A stretch of DNA of 64,000 nt from Alnus glutinosa (lineage: Eukaryota; Streptophyta; Magnoliopsida; Fagales; Betulaceae): positions 26,894,001-26,958,000 of the forward strand of contig NC_084896.1 of assembly GCF_958979055.1 (NCBI RefSeq), read 5' to 3'. Below the pieces are notes generated by a model. That model did no database searches and had not been told where the DNA came from. It saw only the letters and a list, made by a program, of their open reading frames with translations. The translations under genes were made by a program, and so were the position numbers. Shown piece by piece: positions 11,584 to 21,902 of the stretch. Position 1 is the first letter of the stretch; every line of letters starts with the position of its first letter.

Positions 11584-12007
11584 CCATAATACAGATTCTT
11601 TTGTTCGAAACCTCATGGCCTTGGAGCAATGTCACTATATATATATAACTGACGCTTATGTTACCGATTATTTTATAGTAATTGATATCCTTGTCGACAC
11701 TGCCAAAGATGTGGATTTACTTGTGAGAAAGGGAATCATGGTTAATTGGCTAGGTGGTAGCAACGCAGTAGCAACTTTGAGCAACAATCTATGCAAACGA
11801 ACTTTTATTTTGGACATGAACTCCCATTATTGTCATCTTTGTAAAGATTTGAATGCATTCTATGAGGATCGTCAGCATAGATGGAAGGTTATTTTGAGAC
11901 GTGAATATTTTAACAATCCTTGGAGAACTACTACCACCATAGCTGCTATTATCTTGTTGGTGCTCACCTTCACACAAACTGTATGCTCCATAATCTCATT
12001 ATCATAG
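11584..12007 (+). pseudogene. DUF247 pseudogene A, 3' part (after retrotransposon)
   Basis: Starting with the second copy of the target duplication, the frame stays open to TAG and encodes the C-terminal third of DUF247: the 'RNLMALEQCHY' block, 'DTAKDVDLLVRKGI', 'CHLCKDLNAFYED' and the terminal hydrophobic segment TTTIAAIILLVLTFTQTVCS, usually read as a membrane anchor. It continues the fragment at 4647-4857. The flanking 3' sequence is shared with pseudogene D, its closest relative. Confidence 0.9.
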
Positions 12008-12456
12008 ATCTTATTCACTCAAGTTTGTATATATAATTCTAATGGTATTGGATGGCATTGAGATAACATTTTGTTGTTCCATTATTCTTATTGTTTTAGG
12101 AGCTTAAGGTTTGTGGGATTGCAGTCCTACAACTTAATCATTTTATTAATCATTTTATAAATTCATACAATTAGAGCCCCAACTACATTTTCCATCAAAT
12201 TAATTTCCAAAACTCCCAAGAGAAACCAAGCTCCCAGCAAAACCGAAGATGCGTACATTGCAAATATCCCTGCGTGCTCTATTGCAGTACTCTATGTAAC
12301 CCATTCTTTCTTCTCATAATCTTTCACCGCCCAGATGTTGACACGTGTTGATGAGAGATCTGCCATGCCCAAACATCCTCTCAGATTAAACAAGCAAAAC
12401 AAGCTAGCTACAGCACAAGTCGGGATGATATTGTGTGAATTTGCAAACTCGGCAAT
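12008..12456 (+). other. 3' flank of pseudogene A, shared with pseudogene D
   Basis: The first part repeats the D downstream sequence (for example the TTCTTATTGTTTTAGGAGCT segment). The end (about 12303-12456, ACACGTGTTGATGAGA through GCAAACTCGGCAATG) matches about 34384-34525. The match stops exactly where the retroelement remnant begins at 12457, marking that junction as a breakpoint. No gene is present. Confidence 0.75.
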
Positions 12457-13134
12457 GCCGAGCTGGAGAGAAGGTGTATGTACATGGAGATGGAAAGAAA
12501 GGACAAAAGCAGATCCGTAATGGTGGACAAGCTCCTAATGGGTACAGACTCACCCTTCACCAGACGGGTGGCAGACTATCGGCTTCCCGATAAGTTTAAG
12601 GTACCCCAAATTCTAAGTTATGCAGGAGACAGAGATCCCTTGGATCACCTAGAAAATTTCCGAGCTCATCTAGACCTTCACGGGACACCCGATGAAGTAG
12701 CATGTCGGGCCTTCCCTCTTATTCTTTCGGGAAATGCCCGAGACTGGTTCAGGAAGCTACCCCCGAATTCCGTTGATCAGTTCAAGGAGTTGTCCAAAAT
12801 ATTCCTAACCGAATTTCTAGCTTTCCGAACAAGGAAGAAGCCTTCGGGATATTTGCTATCATTGCACCAGCAAAGCAACGAAAGTCTTAAGGAGTTCATG
12901 GCTCGGTTTAACCGAGAGAAGGTAACGGTCGAAGATCCAACCGAGGATATGTTCTTTGCTGCCATTTATCAAGGAATTTCACTCGAGGAGTCTTTGATGA
13001 AGAAGTTGGTCTGGAAGCAACCAAGTACCTTGCAGGGCCTCATGGATAAGATAGAAGAATTCATCAATCAAGAAGAAACGCTACACCAAGGGGTGCATAA
13101 CCCTAAGGTTGTTAATAGAAGAATTCATAAAGAA
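12457..13134 (+). pseudogene. Tat-type Gypsy gag fragment
   Basis: The frame starts mid-gene (AELERRC, matching ARLEQRC in the gag at 51955) and runs through the Gag core with FRAHLDLHGTP, ACRAFPLILSGNARDWF and INQEETL. The 5' end of gag and the 5' LTR are missing. The homology with the complete Tat element is clear but the sequences are well diverged, so this is an older, related lineage. The frame is broken at the right by an inserted LTR. Confidence 0.85.
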
Positions 13135-13725
13135 TGGTGATAAGCGTTGAATGTTACACATTCAAACCCCTTAACTTATATATGTTAATTCCTTAGCATT
13201 GTTATTTGTTTGATTTTGTGTTTTATTGTTTTCAGGTTTTAAATAAAGATGCAATTAATTCCATTAATTTTAGGCTTAAAGCACACTTTGAGAAGACCTA
13301 GAAGATATGTTTAAGCTTAACCAATCATAATAGAAGACCTATATGATGTGGTTAAGTTTAATCAAATCAAGTGAATGATTAAATCGGAATTTCTCCATTA
13401 AGAGTCAAAATCGGATTGGATTCAAATTTTGATTCTGCATATGTCTCAGTGTTTGGATCATAACATTTGTGTCAGATATTGGATTGCAATGAAATTTGTG
13501 GCATTGGAAAGCTAATAAAAAATGCAACAAATATATCATAAATAGCTTTTCCTAAATTCGGACGTTTACTATGCCAAAATCGCCCCGCAATAAAAGACCG
13601 CAATTCTGGACAAATTTGGAATCCTTTTCCTACTTGGATTGAAGTTTCAATCTCCTACTTGGACAAGAAGACTCAAGAGACAATTTTTATGGAATTCCAA
13701 GGGCTTCTAGGACTTGTGTGTACCC

Positions 13726-13733
13726 TATAAATA
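13726..13733 (+). promoter_or_regulatory. TATA box of the solo LTR
   Basis: TATAAATA in a C-rich setting (TACCCTATAAATAGACCC), as in other LTR promoters of this window. Confidence 0.6.
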
Positions 13734-14125
13734 GACCCTTAAGCTTCAAGAGAAGGTGTGCTTGGTGCTTAGGCTTGTGCTTAGATTTAGACAGAAAATT
13801 CTTCTCGGAGGCTTGACAAGTTGAAGAGGAGAAGAACATGGCAGGAGGCCATCCCAGCACTACGATGAGCGGTTAAATTCCTAATAGGGTGTTGATGTAG
13901 CCCTTTCCAAGTAACAATGGTTTAATTGTATTTTAATTTGGGATTTTCTCTATGCATGATGGTTGTATAACTGTGAGAATTAATCTTAATTTTATATTCA
14001 ATCATTATGAATTTCTTATCTTGTCTTAGAAAGTCTTTTATATTGATTGAACTCAATCCTTCATATTTTCTGTGATTATGTGAATGATTGTTATACAACG
14101 GTTTTAATTGATATATGATTAAGAG

Positions 14126-14345
14126 GATTAGATAGACCATGCCTAGGGAAGACGAATTGTACTACACCCTAGTTTAGTGTAATTTAGGTAGACAGTTCGT
14201 GCCAACCGAAGATGGGTTATACTATTCCATTGATTGTGTGTATATCCTATTAAAGATTAGCTAGTCCATGCCTAGGGAAGACGGGTCGTACCGCATCTTA
14301 CTGGTTAGGTGGACGGTCCGTGCCAACCGAAGATGGATTATACTT
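14126..14345 (+). repeat. Diverged tandem duplication in the solo LTR
   Basis: CCATGCCTAGGGAAGACG occurs at about 14138 and 14266. Each is followed by a GTGCCAACCGAAGATGG block (14199-14215 and 14319-14335), giving two units of roughly 120 bp. Confidence 0.7.
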
Positions 14346-14700
14346 ATTCTTTAGAGGTAATTTCTTGACTACTCGAGTGAGACGAGCCCTTTATCATGCA
14401 TAATATGAATTTTCTTTATTAATTTACGATTGACCATTGCTATGCGGTGAGTGGTGAAATCAATCCCCTATTCTTTATCTCGTCCCTACTATCTTTAAAT
14501 TTATGTCTTTTACTTTTATGCATTTATTTTTATAAAACAAAAATCAAACATATTTTAAATTAATTTATATATAATCTCGATAAGCTTGATAATAATACAT
14601 ACGCAGTCCTTGAGGTTCGACACCCTCAACATAGCCCTATCCTATAAGGATTCGTACTATTGCGAGTGATAATTTTATTATTGATATATTTTAGTAAACA

Positions 14701-14965
14701 AAGGACCACATCAAATGGCAAGCTGGTTCGGTTCTTGGGAGAAAAACGAAACCAGCAAGGAAATAACAGGCTTCGGAATCATCAGGACAATCAGCCCCGA
14801 GATCAGCAGCTATGGGATTACTATCCCCGAGACCGTCCTCAGCTAGGCGAGAGGCATCAAGAGAATGATCCCCAAGATGACATAGAAAGAAGAGAAGACA
14901 GAGGAAGCAGAAGCCCTAGGCATAGAGAGCCGAGGCAACAACAGTATCTGCCCGTGATCCCATAA
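14701..14965 (+). pseudogene. Tat-type gag C-terminal fragment
   Basis: After the solo LTR, the NGKLVRFLG segment and the following Gln/Arg/Asp-rich tail match the end of Gag in the complete element (NGKLVRFLADQR and its basic tail). Roughly 130 residues of Gag present in that element, including its C-H-H-C motif, are missing, and the frame differs from the first fragment. Confidence 0.75.
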
Positions 14966-15177
14966 AAATGACTCTCGGGAATTTCAGGCTTGCTTTTATT
15001 TTTTAGCATTTATATTTGCAAAGAACTAGACTTTTATTTTTAATTCAGACTAGACAGAAAAATTCCCCAGATTTTGGGAATAAGTATTTTTAGAATAAAT
15101 GAATAAAGCTGACTTAAGCATCGGAGTGTTCCGGGTCTAGGGACCGGGAACCCGTTGATATCGCTTATTTTGTAGGT
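14966..15177 (+). other. Degraded retroelement spacer with Tat-LTR signature
   Basis: There is no coding sequence. At 15119-15126 the string CATCGGAG is followed by a hairpin (15128-15151) and a T-rich stretch ending TTTTGTAGG. The same arrangement occurs in the R/U5 part of three other Tat-type LTRs here, so this is probably a piece of such an LTR. AATAAA-type hexamers lie just upstream (15095-15107). Protease, reverse transcriptase and integrase are all missing. Confidence 0.5.
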
Positions 15178-16051
15178 AAAGCCTCTCGGATCAGTCCTAA
15201 CCGAGAGCAAGAAGCTAAGCCTCTCGGATCAGTCCTAGCCGAGAGTCTCGGATCAGTCCTAGCCGAGTACAAGAAGAAAACTCTCGGATCAGTCCTAGCC
15301 GAGTATAAGAAGAAACTTCTCGGACCAGTCCTAGCCGAGAAGGAGCCTCTCGGATCAGTCCTAGCCGAGAGCAAGAAAAAACTTCTCGAATCAGTCCTAG
15401 CTGAGAAGGAGCCTCTCGGATCAGTCCTAGCCGAGAGCAAGAAGAAACTTCTCGGATCAGTCCTAGCCGAGAAGGAGCCTCTCGGACCAGTCCTAGCCGA
15501 GAAGGAGCCTCTCGGATCAGTCCTAGCCGAGAGCAAGAAAAAACTTCTCGGATCAGTCCTAGCCGAGAGCAAGAAGAAACTTCTCGGATCAGTCCTAGCC
15601 GAGAAGGAGCCTCTCGGATCAATCCTAGCCGAGAGCAAGAAGAAACTTCTCGGACCAGTCCTAGCCGAGAAGGAGCCTCTCAGATCAGTCCTAGCCGAGA
15701 GTAAAGAAAAACTTCTCAGATCAGTCCTAGCCGAGAAGAAGCCTCTCGGATCAGTCCTAGCCGAGAGCAAGAAAAAACTTCTCGGATCAGTCCTAGCCGA
15801 GAAGGAGCCTCTCGGATCAGTCCTAGCCGAGAGCAAGAAGAAAAACTCTCGGATCAGTCCTAGCCGAGAGTCTCGGATCAGTCCTAGCCGAGTACAAGAA
15901 GAAACTTCTCGGATCAGTCCTAGCCGAGAAGGAGCCTCTCGGATCAGTCCTAGACGAGAAGGAAACTCTCGGATCAGTCCTAGCCGAGAGTCTCGGATCA
16001 GTCCTTGCCAAGAGCAACAAGAAAGCATTCTCGGATCAATCATTGCCGAGA
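15178..16051. repeat. Array of about 27 hairpin-forming repeat units
   Basis: A 21-bp core with inverted arms CTCGG and CCGAG around ATCAGTCCTAG is repeated about 27 times by my count. Spacers alternate mainly between AGCAAGAAGAAACTT-like and AAGGAGC-like types. Every core can fold into a small stem-loop. The minus strand stays open through almost the whole array (15165-16043), giving a repeated 'SARTDPR' peptide with no known family; I treat that frame as a by-product. The array lies in the 3' region of the Tat remnant, a position where tandem repeats are known to arise in Tat/Ogre elements. Confidence 0.85.
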
Positions 16052-16287
16052 AAAAGAAATAAAGAGAGTCAGGGGGTTGGATTTAACCCTTGAGTTTTCT
16101 AGGAGTTAGCCATTTCAAGAGACATGGAGAAAACCCTAAGAAAAAACAAGAAGGTAATGGGGGGTAAAATTTAACCCTCAAGTTTTGCAGGTTAGCAGGT
16201 TTTCAGAAGGAGACAAAGATCGGGTTTCCTTAGACATGGAATTCCCATTATTCAAGCAAGCTTCAGATAAGGGAATTTAGGGGTAAC
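16052..16287 (+). other. 3' untranslated part of the Tat remnant with purine tract
   Basis: No coding sequence. The last bases before the LTR (GGGAATTTAGGGGTAAC, 16271-16287) parallel GAATTGGGGGGTAAC before the 3' LTR of the complete Tat element and are the likely polypurine tract. Confidence 0.6.
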
Positions 16288-16744
16288 TGTTGGGGATAAA
16301 TCTCACTCAACCCGATCCAAAGAGGAGATTCAAAAGTCAAATAAGGTCCAAACAGATAAGAATAATGATCAGATAAGAATAATGATCATATCAGAAGTCT
16401 AAGAAGATATCAGATCAGAAGTCTAAGAAGATATCAAATCAGAAGTCTAAGAAGGATTAAAGTCCAATTAGAACTCTGACAACAGTTCTAGATCGACAAG
16501 GAGCAGGAATTCTAATCCAGGTTTGACTCCACCTCTTTGCCTATAAATAGGCTCATACCCCAGGTATAAACTAAGACTCATTTTTTATGCACAGAGTATT
16601 CTTTTCTTACATAAGCTAATTTAGGCATCGGAGAGGACCCCCGGAAGGGTCCCTTAGTTTTTGTTATTTTGCAGAATTATTAAGAAGCGTGAAGAACATC
16701 AAAGGAATGTGCAGATTCACACCATACCGGAAACTGTATCAACA
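16288..16744 (+). repeat. 3' LTR of the Tat remnant
   Basis: 457 bp from TGTTGGGGATAAATC to GGAAACTGTATCAACA, sharing both ends with the LTRs at 51214 and 61492. TATAAATA is at 16542-16549. CATCGGAG (16626-16633) is followed by a stem-loop (16635-16652). The matching 5' LTR is missing because the left part of the element was lost at 12457. Confidence 0.85.
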
Positions 16745-17131
16745 AGGTGAAAACCACCTTTGTCCATATAATTAATAGTTATAGAATATATCGTGCTAGC
16801 TTGTTCATGACTCTTCCTTTCTCCATAATTAAACTGTTCAAGCGTAGCTCCTTTTTACTTGTTTCTTTCTGTTGCATAAGAATTTGTATTTCTTTGCTCT
16901 TTCTTCCACTAGCATCAGTTGACATTTCAGCTATCACATCAAATCCTAATTTAGTTCTAAATATTTTGTGAATATCAATTAAGGATTTAATATATATACT
17001 TACAACTTTGAAAAAAAAAAAGGTCAACAGGAGATTTTGCAGCATCATGAGAACTATCTTCAAATATATGTTTTAATGCTCGTTACCCTTGTCTTTGTCA
17101 TTAGGAAATTTAAGAAAGCCATCTTGCTAAA
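16745..17131 (+). promoter_or_regulatory. 5' flank and probable 5'-UTR intron end of gene B
   Basis: The sequence from about 16776 is paralogous to the upstream DNA of gene E (from about 38665). A pyrimidine-rich acceptor GTCTTTGTCATTAG is followed by GAAATTTAAGAAAG just before the ATG, as in C, E and G. This supports a 5'-UTR intron whose first exon and promoter were probably cut away by the Tat remnant. Confidence 0.55.
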
Positions 17132-18463
17132 ATGGAACAATCAGCAAGTGCAGAAATTCAAACAGCAACAAATGATTTGATGATAAATGTGAATGAAAAT
17201 TCTGAAAGTCAAATGGAACATCAAGACAATGCGTTGGCAAATAGCATCACACAAATGCTAGAAAGCTTGGAGCCTCCCTTATCACCTGAATGTTGTATCT
17301 ATAGGGTTCCAAGTGACCTTCGCAAAGTGAACGAAAAAGCTTACACTCCTGAGGTTATATCAATAGGGCCTTTTCATCATGGCAATAAAAGATTGGAAAT
17401 CATGGAAAAGCTTAAAGGGAGATATTTCAAGAGATTTGTGCAAAGAGCTGCGCTAAATGTAGAAAATTTAGTAACCATTATAAGGAATAAGGAAGCAGAT
17501 GTTCGTCGTTGTTATGCAGAGACTATCCAACTTAGTAGCGACAATTGTGTGAAAATGATCTTGGCGGATGCAAGCTTCATTATTGTGTTTTTTTTGACAC
17601 GCAAGTCTAAAGAATGGACGGGCGAGGACGCCTTAACACCGCGGTTGATTTCTACAGTAAAAAAGGACATCCAATTGCTTGAAAATCAACTTCCTTTCTT
17701 TGTTATTGAGGAATTATACAACTTTGCATTTGCATCTCGCTCAAACTTACCTTCCTTCACTGAGCTTGCCATCATATTCTTTGCACGATCCAACTGTAGA
17801 AAAATATCTCTCGATCCTAATTTGAAAATAAGGCACTTCGTTGATTTGTTAAGAACCTCTTTTTTGCCTCAATTGATATCACAAAGAAAGCCGGAAAGAA
17901 ACCGTGGCATAAGACTTACACATTTGTACACTGCAAGCCAGTTGAACAAGGCAGGAGTGAAGTTTAAGATGAGCTCAAGCAAGTGCTTATTTGACTTAAA
18001 ATTCACAAACGGAGTGTTGGAAATGCCAAGCTTAAAATTAAACGATAATACAGAGTCTCTTTTTCGAAACCTCATGGCCTTGGAGCAATGTTACTATCCC
18101 TTTGATAGTTATTTTACTGATTATATTCTCGTATTGGATTTCCTTATCGACACTACCAAAGATGTTGATTTACTTGTGCGAAACAGAATCCTGGTTAATG
18201 GTTTAGGCAATAGCAATGCAGTGACAACTTTTGTCAACAATCTTTGCAGAGAAATTTTTATTTTGGAAGCGAACTCCGATTATTGTCGTCTTTGTAAAGA
18301 TTTGAATACATTCTATGAGGATCCTCGACATAGTTGGAAGGCTACCTTGAGATGTGATTATTTTAGCACTCCTTGGAGAACTGCTTCTACCGTACGTAGC
18401 TGCTATTATTTTGTTGGTGCTCACTTTCACACAAACTGTATGCTCGTTCACTCATTGTGGTAG
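17132..18463 (+). CDS. DUF247/UPF0481 family protein B, C-terminus frameshifted
   Basis: 443 codons encode a DUF247 protein, a plant-specific family of unsettled biochemistry; members at the grass S and Z loci act in self-incompatibility. Visible blocks: CIYRVP (55-60), ISIGPFHHG (76-84), the hydrophobic MILADASFIIVFFL (142-155), LLENQLPFFVIEELY (182-196) and TKDVDLLVR. The start follows the AAATTTAAGAAAG leader shared by all paralogues. The closest relative is gene E. A CGTA duplication (18391-18398) shifts the frame at residue 420, so the last 23 residues no longer encode the hydrophobic tail (AAIILLVLTFTQTICS in E) that normally ends the protein. The protein may have lost its membrane anchor, or the gene may be an incipient pseudogene. 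The rest is intact. Confidence 0.85.
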   Translation: MEQSASAEIQTATNDLMINVNENSESQMEHQDNALANSITQMLESLEPPLSPECCIYRVPSDLRKVNEKAYTPEVISIGPFHHGNKRLEIMEKLKGRYFKRFVQRAALNVENLVTIIRNKEADVRRCYAETIQLSSDNCVKMILADASFIIVFFLTRKSKEWTGEDALTPRLISTVKKDIQLLENQLPFFVIEELYNFAFASRSNLPSFTELAIIFFARSNCRKISLDPNLKIRHFVDLLRTSFLPQLISQRKPERNRGIRLTHLYTASQLNKAGVKFKMSSSKCLFDLKFTNGVLEMPSLKLNDNTESLFRNLMALEQCYYPFDSYFTDYILVLDFLIDTTKDVDLLVRNRILVNGLGNSNAVTTFVNNLCREIFILEANSDYCRLCKDLNTFYEDPRHSWKATLRCDYFSTPWRTASTVRSCYYFVGAHFHTNCMLVHSLW

Positions 18464-20210
18464 ATCTAAAAAGTGAGTAATTTCAATGGTATTGAATTGC
18501 ATTGAGATAATATTGTATTGTTTGCTTATTTTTATTGTTTTAGGAGCTTGAGGTATGTGGGATTGCAGTCTACAATTTGGAAAATTTAAAATTGACTTAA
18601 GTACTAAATATTTTGCTTTTGCACTCAATTATAATCTAACACTTTTTTATATTGTAATACCATATGCTTTATTTGCAATATTCTTTATACTCTTTGAAAT
18701 CACATTTTTAAATTATACACTTTGAGATATTTTCAATCCACTATTATACCAATTGCACATGCAACAAACATATAGTTCATGTACCAAAGGGGCAAAAAGG
18801 TTGGTCGGTCGATTTGAGTCTTTTCATTCATCTACCGGTAGCACCACAAGCTTGAATTTTATGAATAAACTTTTTTGTGTCACACTCTCTTTCTATGTAT
18901 TATTTTATTGCTTTAACCGTTTATACGTTCTTTTATTATTACGATGTTTGAAATGATTTTTGTGCTTCTCATTAAAATTAAGGTTCATTTGTTTTGGCGT
19001 AAATCATATTTTACGGTGTTTGATGCGACTGAAAATAAAAATCAAATCGAAAATATTTTCGGTTTAACCAAAATAGCTTCTTTAGTTTCGAAAAATGACT
19101 TTCATTTTTAAATTTCATAAATCATTTTTTGAGTTTGAGTTTCTCCTTCTCAAACCGTCGGACTAACGTTGGACTACTACAAAACCATCAAACTACTACT
19201 TAGTCACCCTGGCCACCACCTAGACACCCCTTTGTCAAGTCACCTTTATATTTATCTCAATTAAAAACAAAAAACAAATAAAGTAAAATAAACATCAATT
19301 TAAATTGACAATGTCATTATGCCACGTCATAATAGTAGAATAGTGATGAAATGTGAGTATGCTATTTAGGCTTTCTCAACTAAGTTAAGTAGTTGAGAGT
19401 AGTTACTAGTTGGGAATATTTTTTTTTACTTTTTATTTTTACTAAAAAACTATTATTTTAATATGTTGTGATAAAAAATCCTGACTAGCTTAATGGACAT
19501 CACTTTATTATACAGAAAACACGTGAAAGGATTCATTTGAAATCTGCAAAAAGCATGAACAGCTATATTTGCAAATGACATGTTTACTCGTAAATTTATT
19601 TTTTATATTTATCCTTTAAAAATTGGGACAAGAGACAAAAATTTTAAAAACTTTGTCAGCCGTTTGATATACACGTACAACACGATTTATATGTCCATGA
19701 TACGCTAAGAAGTGCCAGCTGTTTGGTCTCAACGAGGAAAGTCAAATTAGGCGGGTACTTTACAATTCGTTATTATTGTCGTAGAGGGATGAGGATGTTC
19801 AACAATTTTAAAGAAATTATAAATTTTTAAATTTTTTGAATTTAGGCTTTTTTTTTTAATTTTTTTTATCGAATAACATAAAAAGTGCTATCTACTTAAA
19901 ATGTGACATATTATCGATGAGAGTTGAGTATATTTTCATTAAATTTTTAAGCTTTATGTCGTAAAAAAATCTTATATTACAATATGACTGTTTATGTATT
20001 TAAAATAAAGAAAAAATATTCTCAAGATTGTTAGTTATTTTTGTATTATAAGGGTGTTTTAGAAAATTTGATTACTGTATGATTTTATTCATAATCGTAT
20101 TTTACTGTATCAATCAAAGGAATACATATTCAGTATTGTATTTTTCCAGTGTTACAACCAAACAAAAGAATAAGAATAGTTATTCCATTTCACCTTCTTC
20201 TATTTCCAGT
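18464..20210 (+). other. 3' flank of gene B, no gene seen
   Basis: It includes a 3'-UTR-like stretch with TTTTAGGAGCTTGAGG, shared by all DUF247 paralogues. Near 18975-19060 there is a MITE-like end (CATTTGTTTTGGCGTAAATC, ACGGTGTTTGATGCGAC) that recurs at 41905-41955. Matches to the gene E flank continue through the region, placing it inside the duplicated block. Confidence 0.6.
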
Positions 20211-20397
20211 AAGAGAAATGCAAGAGATACAAAATCTTTTACCAAGAGATAAGTACCAAGATGATGCTGAGATTATTCATTGGTACCCGTAACATTTCTT
20301 TTTATTAATTGTTTTGATCATCTCTAATGAATAAGCTTCACATCATCTTGGTACACATCTCTTTATAAAAAAATTTGTACTCCTAACATTTCTTTAA
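20211..20397. mobile_element. Palindromic MITE, copy 1
   Basis: The left arm (GAGAAATGCAAGAGATAC, then GTACCAAGATGATG) is mirrored on the right (CATCATCTTGGTAC, then GTACTCCTAACATTTCTT). Flanking TAA on both sides would fit a PIF/Harbinger-type 3-bp duplication, tentatively. The same element sits in the same context at 41995-42177 downstream of gene E, so it was present before the block duplicated. Confidence 0.6.
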
Positions 20398-20466
20398 CTT
20401 TTTTGGTTTACTAAAGAAAAAACGTTTATTCGAAAGTTTTTTTTTCTTTTAAAAAAAATGGAAGTG

Positions 20467-20501
<35 letters not shown>

Positions 20502-21577
20502 CTTTAATAACATATCACATTTTAAATAAATAGTATTTTTTGTATTGTTCTAGTAAAAAAAAAATGACTTGACTTCGCTTACTTTGAGAATTTACAATTT
20601 TAAAAGAAATTATAGTTAATAGGAATCAGTTGCGGAGACCAAAAAATTGATTCCATGCACAGCATTTGAGATGGCTAATAGTTTTCACTAAACAAACCTT
20701 AAACAGGAAACCTTAATGACATCAAAAGTTGCACCAAATTAAGTATTTGAGATGCGTAATAATATGTGGGAGGATCATGTGCATTTATGCACAGCGTGAT
20801 CTATTGATCTATATAAACGTTATAAAAATGGTTAAGAAGTGGTGCGTGCCAGCTGTTTGCTCTTCACGAGGAAAGTTAAACGATCGAGGTAGCTTGTCGT
20901 TTGTATGATTAAAAATTAAGAAAAAATAAATAAAAATACACAAGATTGATTTGTCAGTTACTGTTTGGTATTTAAGCGGGAAACTCAAATTAATTAATAA
21001 AAAAAATAGAATGTATTTGACTCTGTACAGAAGACAAAAAGATTTAATGAAATCTCCAATAAGTATCACATGGAGGTTTAGCTTTAGCTAGAACGAAGGA
21101 GCCCAAGTACAAGTTTACCGGGCTTGTTTAGAATTACGTTAGAAAATAGAATTTTTAAAAGAAAAAATAATTAATAACTCTGCCAGCCATTTGATATGAA
21201 CTGAAAACACGTGTAAGGATTCCTTTGAAACCCGTAAATAAGTAAATAAACAATTATATTCAGTTTTTAAAGACTCAATAAGTGCGAGTGGATGATACGT
21301 TTACTCGTAAATTTATTTTATATTAACCCTTTAAAAATTGAAACAAATAGAAAAAATTTTAAAAACTCTGCGAGCCGATTGATATATGCAATATGCTGAG
21401 AAGTGCCAGCTGGTTGGTCTCCACGAGAAAAGTCAAACGAGGTGGGACACGTGACAAACCTTTGTTACTGTCGTGGTCCGTAGAGACCAAAAAATTGAAT
21501 TTGAGATGGCTTGTAGTTTTCACTAAACAAACCTTAAAAGGAAGCAAGGTGTTTGCTCTCCACTTAAAACATTAATA
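20398..21577 (+). other. Intergenic DNA with repeated 25-40-bp motifs
   Basis: No gene. The text 'AAGTGCCAGCTGTTTGGTCTC..ACGAGGAAAGTCAAA' and variants occur at about 19711, 20837 and 21400, and again at 42678. 'TAGTTTTCACTAAACAAACC' occurs at about 20678, 21515 and 21637. These are old local duplications. A poly-T run lies at about 20469-20498. Confidence 0.55.
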
Positions 21578-21771
21578 AAATATTTTATTAAATTTGGTGG
21601 TCTTTTAATAATCTGCAAAATGAAGTGGTCCATGTAGTTTTCACTAAACAAACCTTAAACGGAAGCCAGTTGTTTGCTCTCCACTTAAAACATTTTGCAT
21701 TGCTAGCCAGTCGAGACCACTTCATTTCATTTTGCAGATTATTAAAAGACCACCAAATTAATAAAATATTT
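21578..21771. repeat. Inverted repeat with 53-bp arms
   Basis: AAATTTGGTGGTCTTTTAAT and AATCTGCAAAATGAAGTGGTC on the left arm (21578-21630) are mirrored at 21715-21771. The loop repeats the 21514-21573 sequence (ACTAAACAAACCTTAAA, TTGCTCTCCACTTAAAACATT), so both an inversion and a direct duplication are superimposed. Confidence 0.7.
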
Positions 21772-21902
21772 ATTGTTTTGTGGATTAAGAATAAATTATA
21801 TAAAAGCCAACCTACCATTGATCGCTTCATTTTGCATATTATTAAAAGATTTTTATTATTATTATTATTATTCAAAGACTTGATTATAAAAAATTCATGT
21901 TA

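Larger units (their letters stand above)
13135..14700 (+). mobile_element. Probable solo LTR inserted in the gag remnant
   Basis: About 1.57 kb begins TGGTGATAAGCG and ends GTAAACA. A good TATA box (TATAAATA, 13726-13733) sits mid-element. The 3' part has the 'CCTTGAGGTTCGACACC' and 'TCGTACTATTGCGAGTG' text typical of the R/U5 end of large plant Gypsy LTRs. Flanking pentamers are AAGAA (13130-13134) and AAGGA (14701-14705), a one-mismatch duplication, so the exact borders are tentative. No internal coding region is present, hence solo LTR. Confidence 0.55.

Noticed and set aside
15165-16043. 292-codon minus-strand open frame with repeated 'SARTDPR'
   Set aside because: It is the translation of the hairpin-unit array; other frames there are open too. 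Kept only as a remark.
15178-16051. CRISPR-like appearance of the repeat array
   Set aside because: Spacers are themselves repeated, the genome is a plant and no cas genes are present; it is a tandem minisatellite.
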